Assembly (NCBI GenBank): GCA_004835665.1
Contig: RBKR01000008.1
Span: forward strand, 434,001-498,000
Direction of reading: 5' to 3'
Origin: Phoma sp. XZ068
Taxonomy: Eukaryota > Ascomycota > Dothideomycetes > Pleosporales > Didymellaceae
Length of the DNA: 64,000 nt
Shown here: positions 45,215 to 55,816 of the stretch, in pieces
How positions within the stretch are numbered: position 1 is the first letter of the stretch
Layout of the letters: each line of letters begins with the position of its first letter
The notes under the pieces: generated by a model
Database searches by the model: none
What the model saw: the letters and a program-made list of their open reading frames with translations, nothing else
What the model was told of the DNA's origin: nothing
Made by a program: the position numbers and the translations under genes

Positions 45215-46364
45215 CTACCTTCCCAGACGCATCTCGACCTTTGCAAAGTTGTACAGCGCCCTCAAGAAGACCTGGTAGTTGACACCCTTGTTGTCAGGCA
45301 GGTGGCTGTACTATGGTCAGCGGTATGCTCAATAGTAACGAGAATGGACTTACAAGATCTCCGTCAACCTCAACTGCCACGGCGGGTAGCCCTTCAGCTG
45401 CACCGTCGGGCTGAACAAAATCAACAGATCCGGCTCGCTGCTCACATGGTCGCTCAACTGCGCATCGATCAGATCCATGTTGATCTGCTCTTGTCGCACA
45501 TCGCCCTTCTGCGCCATCTCGGCCAGCGTCCGTGTCAAGTCGACAATCGTATCGCGGCCGTCGTGCTCGGAGAGTAGCATAACAGTCAAGTGCTGACGCT
45601 CTTCCTCGTGATCACCGTTTGAGTCTGCGGTTTGCGGAGGCGTGTTGGGTGGGGAGTAGGAGCTGAGGTGGGGCGCACGGAGGGAGAGTGTGGGCTTGCG
45701 GCGGGGGCCGAAGTAGGCTTCGAGTGTGTTCCAGATGCTGGCGTGGGTTTGGGGCAGGTAGTTCTTAAGCGCACCTATGCAGATATCAGTATCACCTTCG
45801 GACGGTCGGACGTGTTGGGAAATATTTACCAGTCCGCTCGTACACGCTCAGGAATGGGATCCCTGCGGACGCAGCCCAAGCTGCGATCTCACATACGTCG
45901 TTGACCAGGCCTTCCAGACCTGCGTTTCCCTGGTGTTCGTCATCCTCTTGGTAGTCTACAATGACGCTCAGGTGCTTGGGCAGCTTCTGGAGCTTCTTGA
46001 CATCGTGGGCAATGAATTCCGGGGTGCGGTGGTGGTACTTGAGCAATTCGACAATCTTGCCTCTGACGAGTCTGTAGGCGCGACGGAAGCGGAAGAAGAC
46101 TGAGAAGAGTAGTGCGATGACGTGGTATATGAAGAAGTGTATGAATGCGCGTATGGGTCCAGTGCGTCTCTTGTGGGTTGCTTTGCGGCGCCGGGTGGCT
46201 GCAGCTTTCTTCTTAATTTCGCGATCGGAAGATGAAGTAGGCTCGGACGGCAGGAAGGGTTTCATGAGCTCTTCGCGCTGCTGCGGCGTCAATTGCTTCC
46301 CTTGGTATGTGCCTCGGCGGAAGGCCGTTTCTTGCGCGGGCGTGATGCCAGTTGCCGAAGCCAT
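45215..46364 (-). CDS. nus1: Nus1/NgBR-type subunit of dehydrodolichyl diphosphate synthase
   Basis: Three exons: 46364-45830, 45774-45354 and 45305-45215; 348 residues. Introns are 55 and 48 bp. A basic N-terminal region (KKKAAATRRRKATHKRR) precedes a membrane segment (FIHFFIYHVIALLFSVFF). A cis-prenyltransferase-like domain follows, containing LPKHLSVIVDYQEDDEHQG and DVCEIAAWAASAGIPFLSVYE. The final join uses the TACAG acceptor at 45310-45306, restoring TEIFHLPDNKGVNYQVFLRAL and the terminal MRLGR, whose RxG motif is important in this family. Nus1 lacks full catalytic sites itself. It pairs with the cis-prenyltransferase subunit (Rer2/DHDDS) in the ER to make the dolichol carrier for N-glycosylation. 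The gene is divergent from sec10, with about 700 bp between start codons. Confidence 0.9.
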
Positions 46365-47070
46365 TGCGGGAGGAGTGCTAGCTATGGGGTGACAAAATGG
46401 GTATTCTGTATGCAGTGAACAGGAAACAACAAAAGAAAAAGGAAGCAATGAGTGTAGAGGAAGCGGTTGGGCGCAATACGTGTCAGTTTGGCGGAGGTTG
46501 TGAGATCATAGGATTCCGCAAAGTTGACTGGTTGAGCAGCCACGTTTTGTGGCGTCTCCGTTGCTGCCGGTTAGGCCGTCCAAGCGCATCATGTTGGGTG
46601 CTCAGCCTTGTCGAGGCAGTGTCATTGCGCGTTCTTCGTCGCAAGTGCCAAGGATAGTGCGCATCATGTCTGGCATGCATTCGTGTTCATGTCTTGGAGA
46701 AAGTACGTCGCAACATGGCTGATTTGGTGTGCATGAGGTCAGTCGCCGGCAGCTACCCAGGTCGAAACGCGGGACGCGGGGCGCAAGCCACACCTCGCGA
46801 CCTCGAAGCTTGGGAAGCTAGCAGTTCACCGTTGATCACCAATACAACGACAATGGCGCAGTAGACAGTGGGGAGTAGCACATACTAACGTATCGCAAAT
46901 TGTTGGGCCTCACTCGCGTATCTCGTAGACTCCATGGTCCGCAACTGCCCTGAGGCGCCAGCTTGAGAAAGGCAACACCTGGCCAGACAGCCGTAATAGA
47001 CCGGCGCGTTGTTTGCGATTGCCTCGCACCTTGACTGCATTGCGCGACTGGACGGTCCCAAGGCTTCAAC
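46365..47070. promoter_or_regulatory. divergent spacer between nus1 and sec10
   Basis: About 705 bp between opposite start codons must contain both promoters. Frames of up to 90 codons on the minus strand are not recognisable. No factor site can be named. Confidence 0.4.
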
Positions 47071-49695
47071 ATGTCCAACCTAAATCCGGAGACAGCGTCG
47101 ATCCTCACGTCGAGGACTGTCTCTGGTAGCCGCGCACCGCAGTTTACACTGGAGACCTTCTCGGTTGGCTACACCAGATCCTGGCCTCGCAATGTAGCGC
47201 TGACTTTTCGCAGAGCAAAGACTTCATAGTCAAGGACTTTATCGAAGAGCTCTCCGATAGTGCCGTGCCTGTTTCTCGAAAGTCAGCCCCAGCCTCGAGT
47301 CAACAGGCTTTCGATCCAAAGCCCCTGATCCGCACCTTCGAGCATGCCTTGAACCGTCTGAACAGCCAATCTGAAGACCTGGAAGAGAGGGAGAGTGAGC
47401 TGTCAGGAGCGGTCAGGCGTGCTGAGGCGCAACACAACCAGAACGTGGAGTCGCTAGGGAGAAGGCTCGAGCAGGCAATCGATCGCTTTCAAAAACTAGA
47501 CAGCTCGCTCAATGGTGGAGACGATGGAGGCCCAGATTCCGGGGGCAATATCGCCATGCGCATTGGCGAGAGACTGGAGGAACTGGATCGCCAGCGCAAG
47601 AGGGCAATGGACGCCAAGTTCCTCATTGAATGCTGGCAAGAAGTCAGCGAGAGGGGCGAGCTCAATATCCTGGAAGACCATCGCAGGAGCGGCGGCATTG
47701 TGCGTTGTGCGGAAATCGCACGCCAGCTACTGAGGATCAGCGTGCGTCTTGACCCTGACAACAACCAGCGCACGAACGGTGTGGAACCGAACGGCAATAG
47801 GAGAAAGACTATGGCGCAGCCGAAACACAACACTAGAGAGGTCATCGAAAAGTTCCTGGAGAACTTGGAGCAGGACCTGCTCAGCAAGTTTGACGAGTGC
47901 TACAGAAGGCCAAATTACGATGGCATGCGCGACTGCGCAGTTGCGCTGAGAGGCTTCAGCGATGGATCAAGTGTCATTGCAACATACATCAGTCAACACT
48001 CATTCTTCATCGATCGCCATCAGCTTGTCTCGGAGGAGCTTGCGCTGAATGATGAGGCATGGGACGCCCTTCAAGATCCGGACATGGAACCACCATCTGT
48101 GGAGCCCACTTTACAGTCCTTGATCGACGAAGTCAGGATTGTCGTTCAGGAAGAATCTGTGATTATCAAGCGAGCATTTCCCTACTACGAAGAGGTTCTC
48201 ATCAGATTCGTGGAGCGTATTTTCCAGCAGTCGATACAACAGCGGCTTGAGATGGTACTGGACAAAGCGAACGACCTCTCAAGTCTTGCCTTTTTGCGTG
48301 CATTAGCTGCATCGAGAGCGTACATTACACAGCTTGTTGAAGATCTGAAGGCACACGGCTTGACAGAACATCCTGAGCCTGTCACATCCCAGGTTGCAGC
48401 TACCTTGGACCAACAACTTGAGGAGCTCTTTTCTCGATATTTCATTGGATCGTCATACATTGAGAGGGAAAAGAAGAACCTGGAGGAGCTGTATTCCTCC
48501 CTTCTACTCAAGTTTACAATCTACCATTCCCGCCGAAGAAAGATGCCTACATCGTATTTCGGGTCATTGGCACAACGAGGCAAGGAACTTGCATCATCTG
48601 CACGAGATGCGTACATGGACCGACTAGAAAGTACCGATCTGCCCGCCAGTCAAAAGGCGACTCTTCTTCGAATTGCCGGTGTGAAGGAGGATCAACAAGA
48701 TAAGAAGGATATTGAAGTCACGGACGAGGATGGTGGACTCTCCCTAGCGACCGCAAAGCGTATGCTCAAGTGGCTGGCCGAAGGCGTTGGACGTGGGTTG
48801 GAACTGTCACCGGGCAATGAGACCCCGAAGGACGTCCAGAACCTACTCAATCTGCTGTTACAGCAAATGGGAGAGATCTATCTTGAGACTGCTCTTGATT
48901 CGTAAGTCATTTGATGCCCTTTGTGTTACCCGATACTGACTCACGGAAAGTGCTTCCGACCATGCTGCATCGCAAGAGAACTCGAAGACACCACCTGATC
49001 TCACCCATCTTTCATCACTCCACGCCATAACCACGATCCTGCATCTCCTTCAACAAACCATCACCACAATCCTGCTTCCGCTTTGCACACCGAATTTGAC
49101 CATTCGACGCGAAATCGAGAAGTCAACCAACACTACAATGTCAACACTAGAATCAAAATTGTCCAACATCCTCAACCTCACCCTGACAGCATCACTGAAC
49201 TGGGTGAGCAGATGTCTGGCACAGCAAAAGAAAACCGACTTTCGGCCCAAGGATGACGCAGACCTTATGGTCACAAGCGAGACAGCAGCCTGCCGCGAAG
49301 TCGCCGCTTTTCTATCTCGAGTCGCTCAACAAGCAACCGGTGCCCTTTCAGGCCGCAATTTATCGCTCTTCCTCGCAGAGCTCGCTCGTGGCTTGCGTGC
49401 ACTTGTTTTGGCAAATCTGCTCAAATTCACTGTATCTCAAGTTGGTGGTCTCAGTGTGTCCAAAGACATGAACCGCTACGTAGAGCTTGTGCGCGGTTGG
49501 CCCACAGGCGACGACTTAGAGCCGGGAGCTATGGACGTGCTTAGTGATGTAAGCACACTGTTTATTATTGGGCCAGAGGCCCTGAGAGATAGACTAAGAG
49601 GTGCGGGCCAAGACGCTCAGGAGTTGAAGCTATTTATCGGCAGAAGAGAGGATGTGAGCAGTGTTGGCGTGCAGAGCGTGCTTAATGGGATGTAA
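47071..49695 (+). CDS. sec10: exocyst complex subunit Sec10
   Basis: Three exons: 47071-47163, 47214-48901 and 48951-49695; 841 residues. The first junction (a weak GTTGGC donor and TTCGCAG acceptor) joins TLETFS to SKDFIVKDFIEELSD, the conserved N-terminus of fungal Sec10. Other hallmarks are FDPKPLIRTFEHALNRL and the coiled-coil stretch SGAVRRAEAQHNQNVESLGR. The rest is almost all helix, as expected for CATCHR-type tethers. The C-terminal exon contains FLAELARGLRALVLANLLKF and ends in SVLNGM. Sec10 joins Sec15 and the other exocyst subunits to tether secretory vesicles at growing tips and septa. Expected full-length size is about 800-900 residues, so the gene looks complete. Confidence 0.9.
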
Positions 49696-50038
49696 CCAGA
49701 AGAAGAGATAGTTCGTCGGTGCAACGATGCATTCACAATGCCATACCCGAGCGAGTTTTTGTATTGTATTACTGTCCGGAAAATTCAGTTTGTAAATATT
49801 GGACGACAGTGTAGGTGCTAATACACTTGATCATAATGCTATGATGTCAGAACGCAAGCCGACAAGCCGACCGACGGTCCGAGCTCCCTCAAGCTTATCG
49901 TGAGAGCGGCCGTTTCCCCGCAAGTCAACTTGAAAGCAAACAGTTCCGTAGTCCTTCACTTTGTATTCGCGTTCGCGATGTCGTCGCAATCAAAGACAAA
50001 TCAGCTGTTGCACTCCTTGAACAGTCCACCAGCGAACA
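49696..50038. other. spacer between sec10 and the DUF202 gene
   Basis: About 340 bp. Contains the sec10 3' flank and the promoter of the next gene. An upstream ATG at 49978 opens a 34-codon frame that ends within the DUF202 gene; it could act as an upstream ORF. Confidence 0.45.
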
Positions 50039-50943
50039 ATGGCCACCCCAAGCCATCAGCAACACGCTGCAACGCTACATGATTGCACGCGTCGCGTATC
50101 CCATCCGGATTCCGAGGAAGCTGTACAGATTGAACATCAACGCGTTGCGCAAGAGTTAAGACCGTTTGAGCGGCATGGATCATATCGGGCGGCGTCAAGT
50201 GCATCCAGCAGACAACTAGATGTCCCTTCCCAAACGCGCAAACCATCAAACCGAAGTTCAGCAGCCTCTAATGCGCTGCTCCGGGACCGTGAATCACTTG
50301 AAAGCTACGCCACTACACAGCCAGAAGTAATAATCTCTCGGACTAGCTCCGTTCGAGACGAGCACTGGTATAATCCGATCGTAAGCTTCTGGACGAAGCA
50401 TGTCAGGTATAGTACCGGAAAACGTACCACCTGATAGCCTATTGACTTGTGATAGTCTGACCATCGATGAAGGGGCTCATCGAGATCACTTAGGTTTGTC
50501 ACCTTCTCTCAGCCCGTGTGACAGTTATGCTAATTACGTCCAGCACTCGAGCGCACATTCCTCGGCTACCTACGGACTTCTCTCATCCTCGTCATGGTAG
50601 GCGTAATAATTGCGCAGCTGTTCCGGATTCAGCGCGCAGCGAAACCAAATCCTGAGATTGGGTTCTATGTCATTGGAGAACCGCTCAGTGTGACCTTCAT
50701 TGGTATGGCGATCTTTGTGCTTCTGGTTGGAGCGATTCGGTTTTGGAGATTGCAAGATGCGTTGGTGAGAGGAAAGGCACTTGCGGGGGGCTGGGAGGTG
50801 TTTGTGATAATGGTGATGAGCGCTCTTGTGAGTAGTGATGCGGCTGGGTCGAGTTGGAGAAGGCAGTGGGCGCTAATGTCGTATAGCTACTCGTCGCGAC
50901 ATTTGCGCTGGTGTTGGCCGTCAATATCGACAAGGCTAAGTGA
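50039..50943 (+). CDS. DUF202 (YidH-like) membrane protein
   Basis: Four exons: 50039-50406, 50456-50493, 50544-50827 and 50887-50943; 248 residues. Introns are 49-59 bp. The second exon is a 38-bp micro-exon encoding LTIDEGAHRDHL. The N-terminal half is Ser/Arg-rich and disordered, ending in WYNPIVSFWTKHV. The DUF202 signature ALERTFLGYLRTSLILVMVGV follows directly, with a second hydrophobic segment (FIGMAIFVLLVGAIRF) and a third ending the protein (LLVATFALVLAVNID). Three membrane helices are expected. Fungal relatives are of unknown function; bacterial relatives (YidH) and VTC-linked proteins share the domain. The splice chain was chosen because it gives the uninterrupted domain and a TGA at the usual position. 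Confidence 0.85.
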
Positions 50944-51468
50944 CGACCATGGAATAATCGACTCCAACAGTGTACAAGTTAAGGCTCAAGACGGGATTCG
51001 TAAACCGCGGCTTTACACGAGAAGTTGGAGTAAGCAGTTCTCAGGATGTTATCATATTGCAGATAAGATAGGTCAAGCATCTGCCCCGACGTTACGCCGC
51101 CTTATCTAAATCTTTGTGGAGATGTACATGCAGTTCCTTGCTCGATCTGCACTGCCTAGTACAAATCTGGCAATCCATATCCAGTAACCCCGGGTGTTCG
51201 AAGCGGGGATGTACACTTGCACCTATTACAATCTATCATGCCTGCCGAATCTGTTGGAGTAAGCAGTTGGGGTAGCATTGGAGTACTCCCTTAATTGCGA
51301 TACGTCAGTCACCCAACTCAACATCGCGTTGGCCACTTGTATTGCCTTCACGACAGACGGGATGCGGATCCTAGAAATGGAGTCGGGCTAAGATTCTCAA
51401 GATTGATATAAGGATTCATGAAACCCCCTCAACATGCAACGGTTCCACCTCAACACTAGCGACATACA
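50944..51468. promoter_or_regulatory. urea permease promoter region with GATA sites
   Basis: Between the DUF202 stop and the permease start. GATAAG at 51062-51067 and its inverted copy CTTATC at 51101-51106 lie about 400 bp upstream of the start. A third TGATAA reads on the minus strand near 51050. Fungal nitrogen regulators of the AreA/Gln3 type bind HGATAR and control urea permeases; application here is inferred. A 16-bp exact direct repeat, GTTGGAGTAAGCAGTT, occurs at 51024-51039 and 51253-51268, flanking the GATA group. Confidence 0.5.
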
Positions 51469-53713
51469 ATGGCAGAGTCTGCGGCAGCCATACTACCTGT
51501 CGGTGCCGGCTATGGTGCGCTCAAACTTCGGTTTCACTGTTGTTAAGGCTGACATTGTTTCAGGCGTCGTTGTCGGCATTGGTTTCTTCTTCGCATTTCT
51601 GATGATGGGCATATCATGGATCCAGAACCGATACACAGCATACTCGACAAAGCAATCGGAGGAATTCAACACAGCGTCTCGGTCTGTTAAGCCCGGTCTG
51701 ATAGCATCCGGTATTGTGTCAGCCTGGACCTGGGCAGCTACACTGCTACAGTCAAGCACTGTGCGTTAAGATCTGTGAAGTCTAGACATTCGACTGATGA
51801 GTTCAAGGTCGCATACACATATGGAGTTGCAGGTCCATTCTGGTACGCTGCAGGGGCGACTGTGCAGATCCTCCTATTTTCCATCCTGGCCTGTAAAGTC
51901 AAGCAGAATGCCCCGCGATGCCACACTTATCTAGAGATCATCAACGCTAGGTATGGTCGTGTTGCTCACTTGGTGTTCATGTTCTTTGCCTTCATTACGA
52001 ACATACTTGTCGGCAGTCAGCTTCTGCTTGGAGGTAGTGCCGTGGTCACTGCCTTAACTGGCATGAATGTGTATGCGGCCATCTTCCTCATACCCGTTGG
52101 TAAGGACCAGCCCGCCTAGTTGATGCTTGAGCTAACTCTACCAGGCGTGTGCGCGTACGTGATTCTCGGCGGTCTTCGAGCGACTTTCTTGTGCGACTAC
52201 TCGCACACTTTGATTCTGATGATTATCATCCTATACTTCATGTTCCACGCCTACGCCACAAGTGAACTCATCGGATCACCAAGCGCCATGTATGACCTAT
52301 TGAAGAGCGCTGCAACCACACGGCCCATTGACGGCAACCACGACGGCTCCTACGTCACTTTGAAATCTAACTTCGGGCTCATTTTCGGCGTCATCCAACT
52401 CTGCTCTGGATCTGGCACGGTGTTTCTCGACCAAGCGTATTGGCAGCGAGCCATCGCATCCCAGCCTTCCACGGCAGTAAAGGCATACATTCTTGGTGGA
52501 ATTGCCTGGTTTGCGATCCCCTTTGGGTTCTCGACAACCCTAGGACTGGCTGCTGCAGCACTGACGGACCATCCGAGTTTCCCTACATATCCGAACATTC
52601 CCAGCGCGCATGAGATCTCGTCCGGTCTTGCAGCGCCATATGCAGCCATTGCTTTGCTGGGAAAGAATGGTGCTGCCGCACTGCTCATCGTACTATTCAT
52701 GGCAGTCACATCTTGTGCCTCAGCAGAGCTCATTGCGGTGTCAAGTCTTTTGACTTTCGACGTCTATAAGGCATATATTCAGCCCAAGGCTACGCCACAG
52801 CAACTAATTTTTGTGTCGCACATCATGATCTGTGTATTCGGGGTGGTAATGGCGGTTTTCGCCTGTATCTGGAATGCTGCGACCATCGACCTTGGATGGC
52901 TCTTCCTGTAAGCCCACAACAGTCGCTCTGTTATATAACTTTGCTGAGCTAATATTTCACAGCGTCATGGGCCTGCTCATAGGTGGTGCAGTTTTCCCAG
53001 CCGCGTTCTCGATCGTCTGGAAGAAGCAAACTCGTCTTGGAGCCATCCTAGGATGTGTTTGTGGCCTTTCTGTGGGTCTCATCGCGTGGCTGACGACAGC
53101 GTACCATTACTTCGGAGAGATAACTGTCAAAACTACTGGCACCGAGTATGCCACGCTCGCAGGCAATTTATCTGCAATCATGACCGGCCTCATCGTGACC
53201 ACTACAGTCTCACTCATCAAGCCAGACGACTTCGACTGGGAAATTACGCGTGCTATCAACGCCATACCGATTAGCGAGGGATCTAGACAAGTAGAAGTCG
53301 AAACGCCCACAGGCACAACATCTCTCGAGCAAGAGAAGGACACCAAGTCCGCTCCTTCCTCACCCATCCAGTCCATCCCAGCAGCATCCTCGTTGGAAGC
53401 CGATGCCGAAGGGATAACTGAAGCCTCCCACAACGGCGACGATTCACCTGCATCCCTTCGCAGTGCCTTCAAGCTCGCATGTATATCCTCTTTCGTGCTG
53501 ACCTTCATCCTGGACTTCCTACTGCCCATGCCTATGTTCTTCAGTCATTACATCTTCAGCAAGGGATTCTTTACGGCATGGGTGGTTATCAGCTTCATTT
53601 GGGTCTTTGTGAGTAGTGCGATTAGCTGCTTCCTGCCGATTTGGGAGACGAGAACGTTCTGGGGGGAGTTATGGACGAAAATCAGGCAAGGCGGTATTGT
53701 AGGGGAAAGGTAA
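51469..53713 (+). CDS. dur3: urea active transporter, SSS family (Dur3/UreA-like)
   Basis: Five exons: 51469-51514, 51564-51760, 51808-52099, 52145-52907 and 52963-53713; 682 residues. Introns are 45-55 bp. The first exon encodes MAESAAAILPVGAGYG and joins in frame to VVVGIGFFFAF; a longer alternative reading starting at 51434 without this intron gives an unrelated N-terminus, so I reject it. Sodium/solute symporter features include SWIQNRYT, SRSVKPGLIASGIVSAWTWAATLLQSST and DQAYWQRAIA. About fifteen membrane helices are expected. A long hydrophilic loop (about residues 545-610) is rich in Ser, Glu and Ala before the last two helices. Dur3 proteins import urea with high affinity at the plasma membrane. 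GATA sites upstream fit nitrogen regulation. Confidence 0.92.
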
Positions 53714-54062
53714 GAGTGAGATATCGTCTGGTAGTCTCAAGTTTCGTGTGAGCAGAATGATAGTATGACGAGATACTTAGGTGTGGATGCTTCTCCACAA
53801 ACGGTCACTTTGATATGTGGCACATAAACGTACAGTCTGCATATGAGGTCTATTGTACCACGTTTGAATTGCCGAAAAATGAGGCGCTAGCAGTATCATT
53901 TCATGGCTTGAATTGACCAGTACAGACTCTGGAGGGCCGATCATGTCCCAATGCTTCAGGTGAAACGTCTTTATGCTCGCTAAATGCTCCAATAGACCTG
54001 TGCTACACAAGTCCTGATACTTTTCCGACAACTGCATTCACTCATTCTAGTAGGGAGAAAAT
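53714..54062. other. spacer between dur3 and the LRR-like gene
   Basis: Convergent 3' flanks. A minus-strand frame of 86 codons (53777-54037) has no known relative. Nothing else seen. Confidence 0.45.
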
Positions 54063-55241
54063 TTACGGTGCGTCTTCGATCGGCTCGTGCTCAAGATATT
54101 GGTAAAGGTCGGCTTCATAAACGTTTCTGCCAAGTGCACGCCGAATCGAATTGACATGTCGTTGGAGATTGCCAAATGCATTGAAGTCAGGTTGGTGAGA
54201 TGTTCGAAGAGAGATCTCTGGGAATTGTGAAGACGGCGGCCATCCCATTATCATACGCGGGCCATCCGGATTATGAACGTAGTACCGGGCAGATTGACCA
54301 TCCGTTGAGTAACCACACTCGATCATCCAAAAGGTTGTCAGGTGAGGCAGGCGACAGAGTCCGAGAAATACGTCCATCCATGTTGTGCTTTTCAAAACGA
54401 CGTCGCCTAGCCAGATAAGCTGCAGCGAGTGCGCATTCCTAATAACAAGGTCTAAAAGATGGCCGGCAGAAACGCTGACGTGTTGAAGCTCCAGGCATCT
54501 CAACTCGTTCAGACGATGGACCTGAAGATAGTCGAAGTCGAGAACAGGTTCAATACATAGTTGGACACTAAGCGTTCTCAACCTTTCTGCCATATTGATG
54601 AAGTCAAAAAATTCATCCCTGTAGTCCTCGTGTGCGGATATGCGCTGAATAGGTCGGCGGCGGACATCGCTCACCTTGATCTCGAGCGATCTGATGTTCT
54701 TCATCCTTGTTCTGATCGAGTAACGGGATGGGTTCAAACCGTCGCCCACATCCTTCTCCAGAAGGGCTGCAAAATCATGCGTTCCTGGAAGCATGAACCT
54801 TAATGCTACCAAAGCAGGAGCACGGTGGAATATCTTGCTAATGAGATCAGTGTAATGAAAGTGTGGACCTTCTTTGGGTTCTGCTTCGTTGTACCACCAC
54901 TCTCTATCACCACCAATAGCCGCAGAAAACACAACAGAAGCCAAGTTGGGTAAGCTGCAAACAGCTGCAAGCACTGCTTCCTTGTATCCTTGTAAAACTG
55001 GACGAAGTTCGGCCGAGAAACTATTCGTCTCACGCTGGTTCGATTGTCGAACTAAAATATGGCGGACATTATTGGCAAGAGGAGTTTTCGAAACCTTGAA
55101 CAGTGTACAATCGTTATCACCCTCTCGAAGGGTGGGTGGTGGGAATGCTACGTATTGGCTTTGGAACAGCCGAGACGATGCACTTTTGGCCCACTTCTTG
55201 TTCACAAGGCGAAGGTTAGCGAGTTGCTGCCTGCCTACCAT
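54063..55241 (-). CDS. F-box/LRR-like protein without a recognisable F-box
   Basis: A single open frame of about 392 residues from the ATG at 55241; the frame continues upstream to 55259 only through non-ATG codons. The N-terminus (RQQLANLRLVNKKWAKSASSRLF) matches the second half of an F-box, where the residues after the LPxEI start normally lie, but the first half is missing. The rest consists of weak leucine-rich repeats (LRTLSVQLCIEPVLDF, LRCLELQHVSVS, LQLIWLGDVVL). F-box/LRR proteins recruit substrates to SCF ubiquitin ligases. Either the first exon is hidden upstream (an ATG at about 55307 with a possible GTCTGG donor could supply it) or the gene is 5'-truncated. The assignment is tentative. 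Confidence 0.6.
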   Translation of the reverse strand: MVGRQQLANLRLVNKKWAKSASSRLFQSQYVAFPPPTLREGDNDCTLFKVSKTPLANNVRHILVRQSNQRETNSFSAELRPVLQGYKEAVLAAVCSLPNLASVVFSAAIGGDREWWYNEAEPKEGPHFHYTDLISKIFHRAPALVALRFMLPGTHDFAALLEKDVGDGLNPSRYSIRTRMKNIRSLEIKVSDVRRRPIQRISAHEDYRDEFFDFINMAERLRTLSVQLCIEPVLDFDYLQVHRLNELRCLELQHVSVSAGHLLDLVIRNAHSLQLIWLGDVVLKSTTWMDVFLGLCRLPHLTTFWMIECGYSTDGQSARYYVHNPDGPRMIMGWPPSSQFPEISLRTSHQPDFNAFGNLQRHVNSIRRALGRNVYEADLYQYLEHEPIEDAP

Positions 55242-55816
55242 TGTCTTGCTTTTGGACAATCGCGGCTTTCCTCTGAATTCATCTCCAGACCATTCGATGC
55301 CGACATGTGATGTGATCTATCCCTGATTTAGCATTTCTGTGGTTGATTCATGCCGGCGTGACAAACGTTATCGTATAGCTCTTGCGGAAGGGCCTCCATT
55401 ATCCCATAAGTCAATCGTGATCCTAGAAAGTTGAAATGTAAATTTAAATGATGAAAACCATGGTGTTGATGTGGACCGACTGACCCGAGGCAAGAATGCA
55501 GCAGTAAAGTCGTTGGGAAGGACCTTCCCTATTAGGAAAGGACACAAGCTAAAATATGGACAGAGCAGGTGTTCCATATCTGGGCATGAAGCCTTCAACT
55601 TGTGCTTTTCGTGGAATACTGAAACGGTGTGCGAATAACGCTTGGCGAGAACGTGTTTCTTGAATCTCAGTCTTAGAATGGGCGAAACACACAGGTAAAG
55701 GTTTTGTAACGAGCTGCGTCTCGAATCAGGATATCGGAATGTATTAACATGATTTCTAGACACTTTCGAGGTTGCTAGTGTCCTATTTCGCCTCATAATG
55801 GCGTCTGGTAGATAGT
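55242..55816. other. spacer between LRR-like and monooxygenase genes
   Basis: Contains the possible missing first exon of the LRR-like gene and the 3' flank of the monooxygenase gene. A minus-strand frame of 150 codons (55368-55820) is basic and Ser/Arg/Leu-rich with no known motif; I do not call it a gene. Confidence 0.35.

Noticed and set aside
51434..51760. Start of the urea permease at 51434 without the first intron
   Set aside because: The resulting N-terminus is unlike the family, while the ATG at 51469 plus a 49-bp intron gives the expected start.
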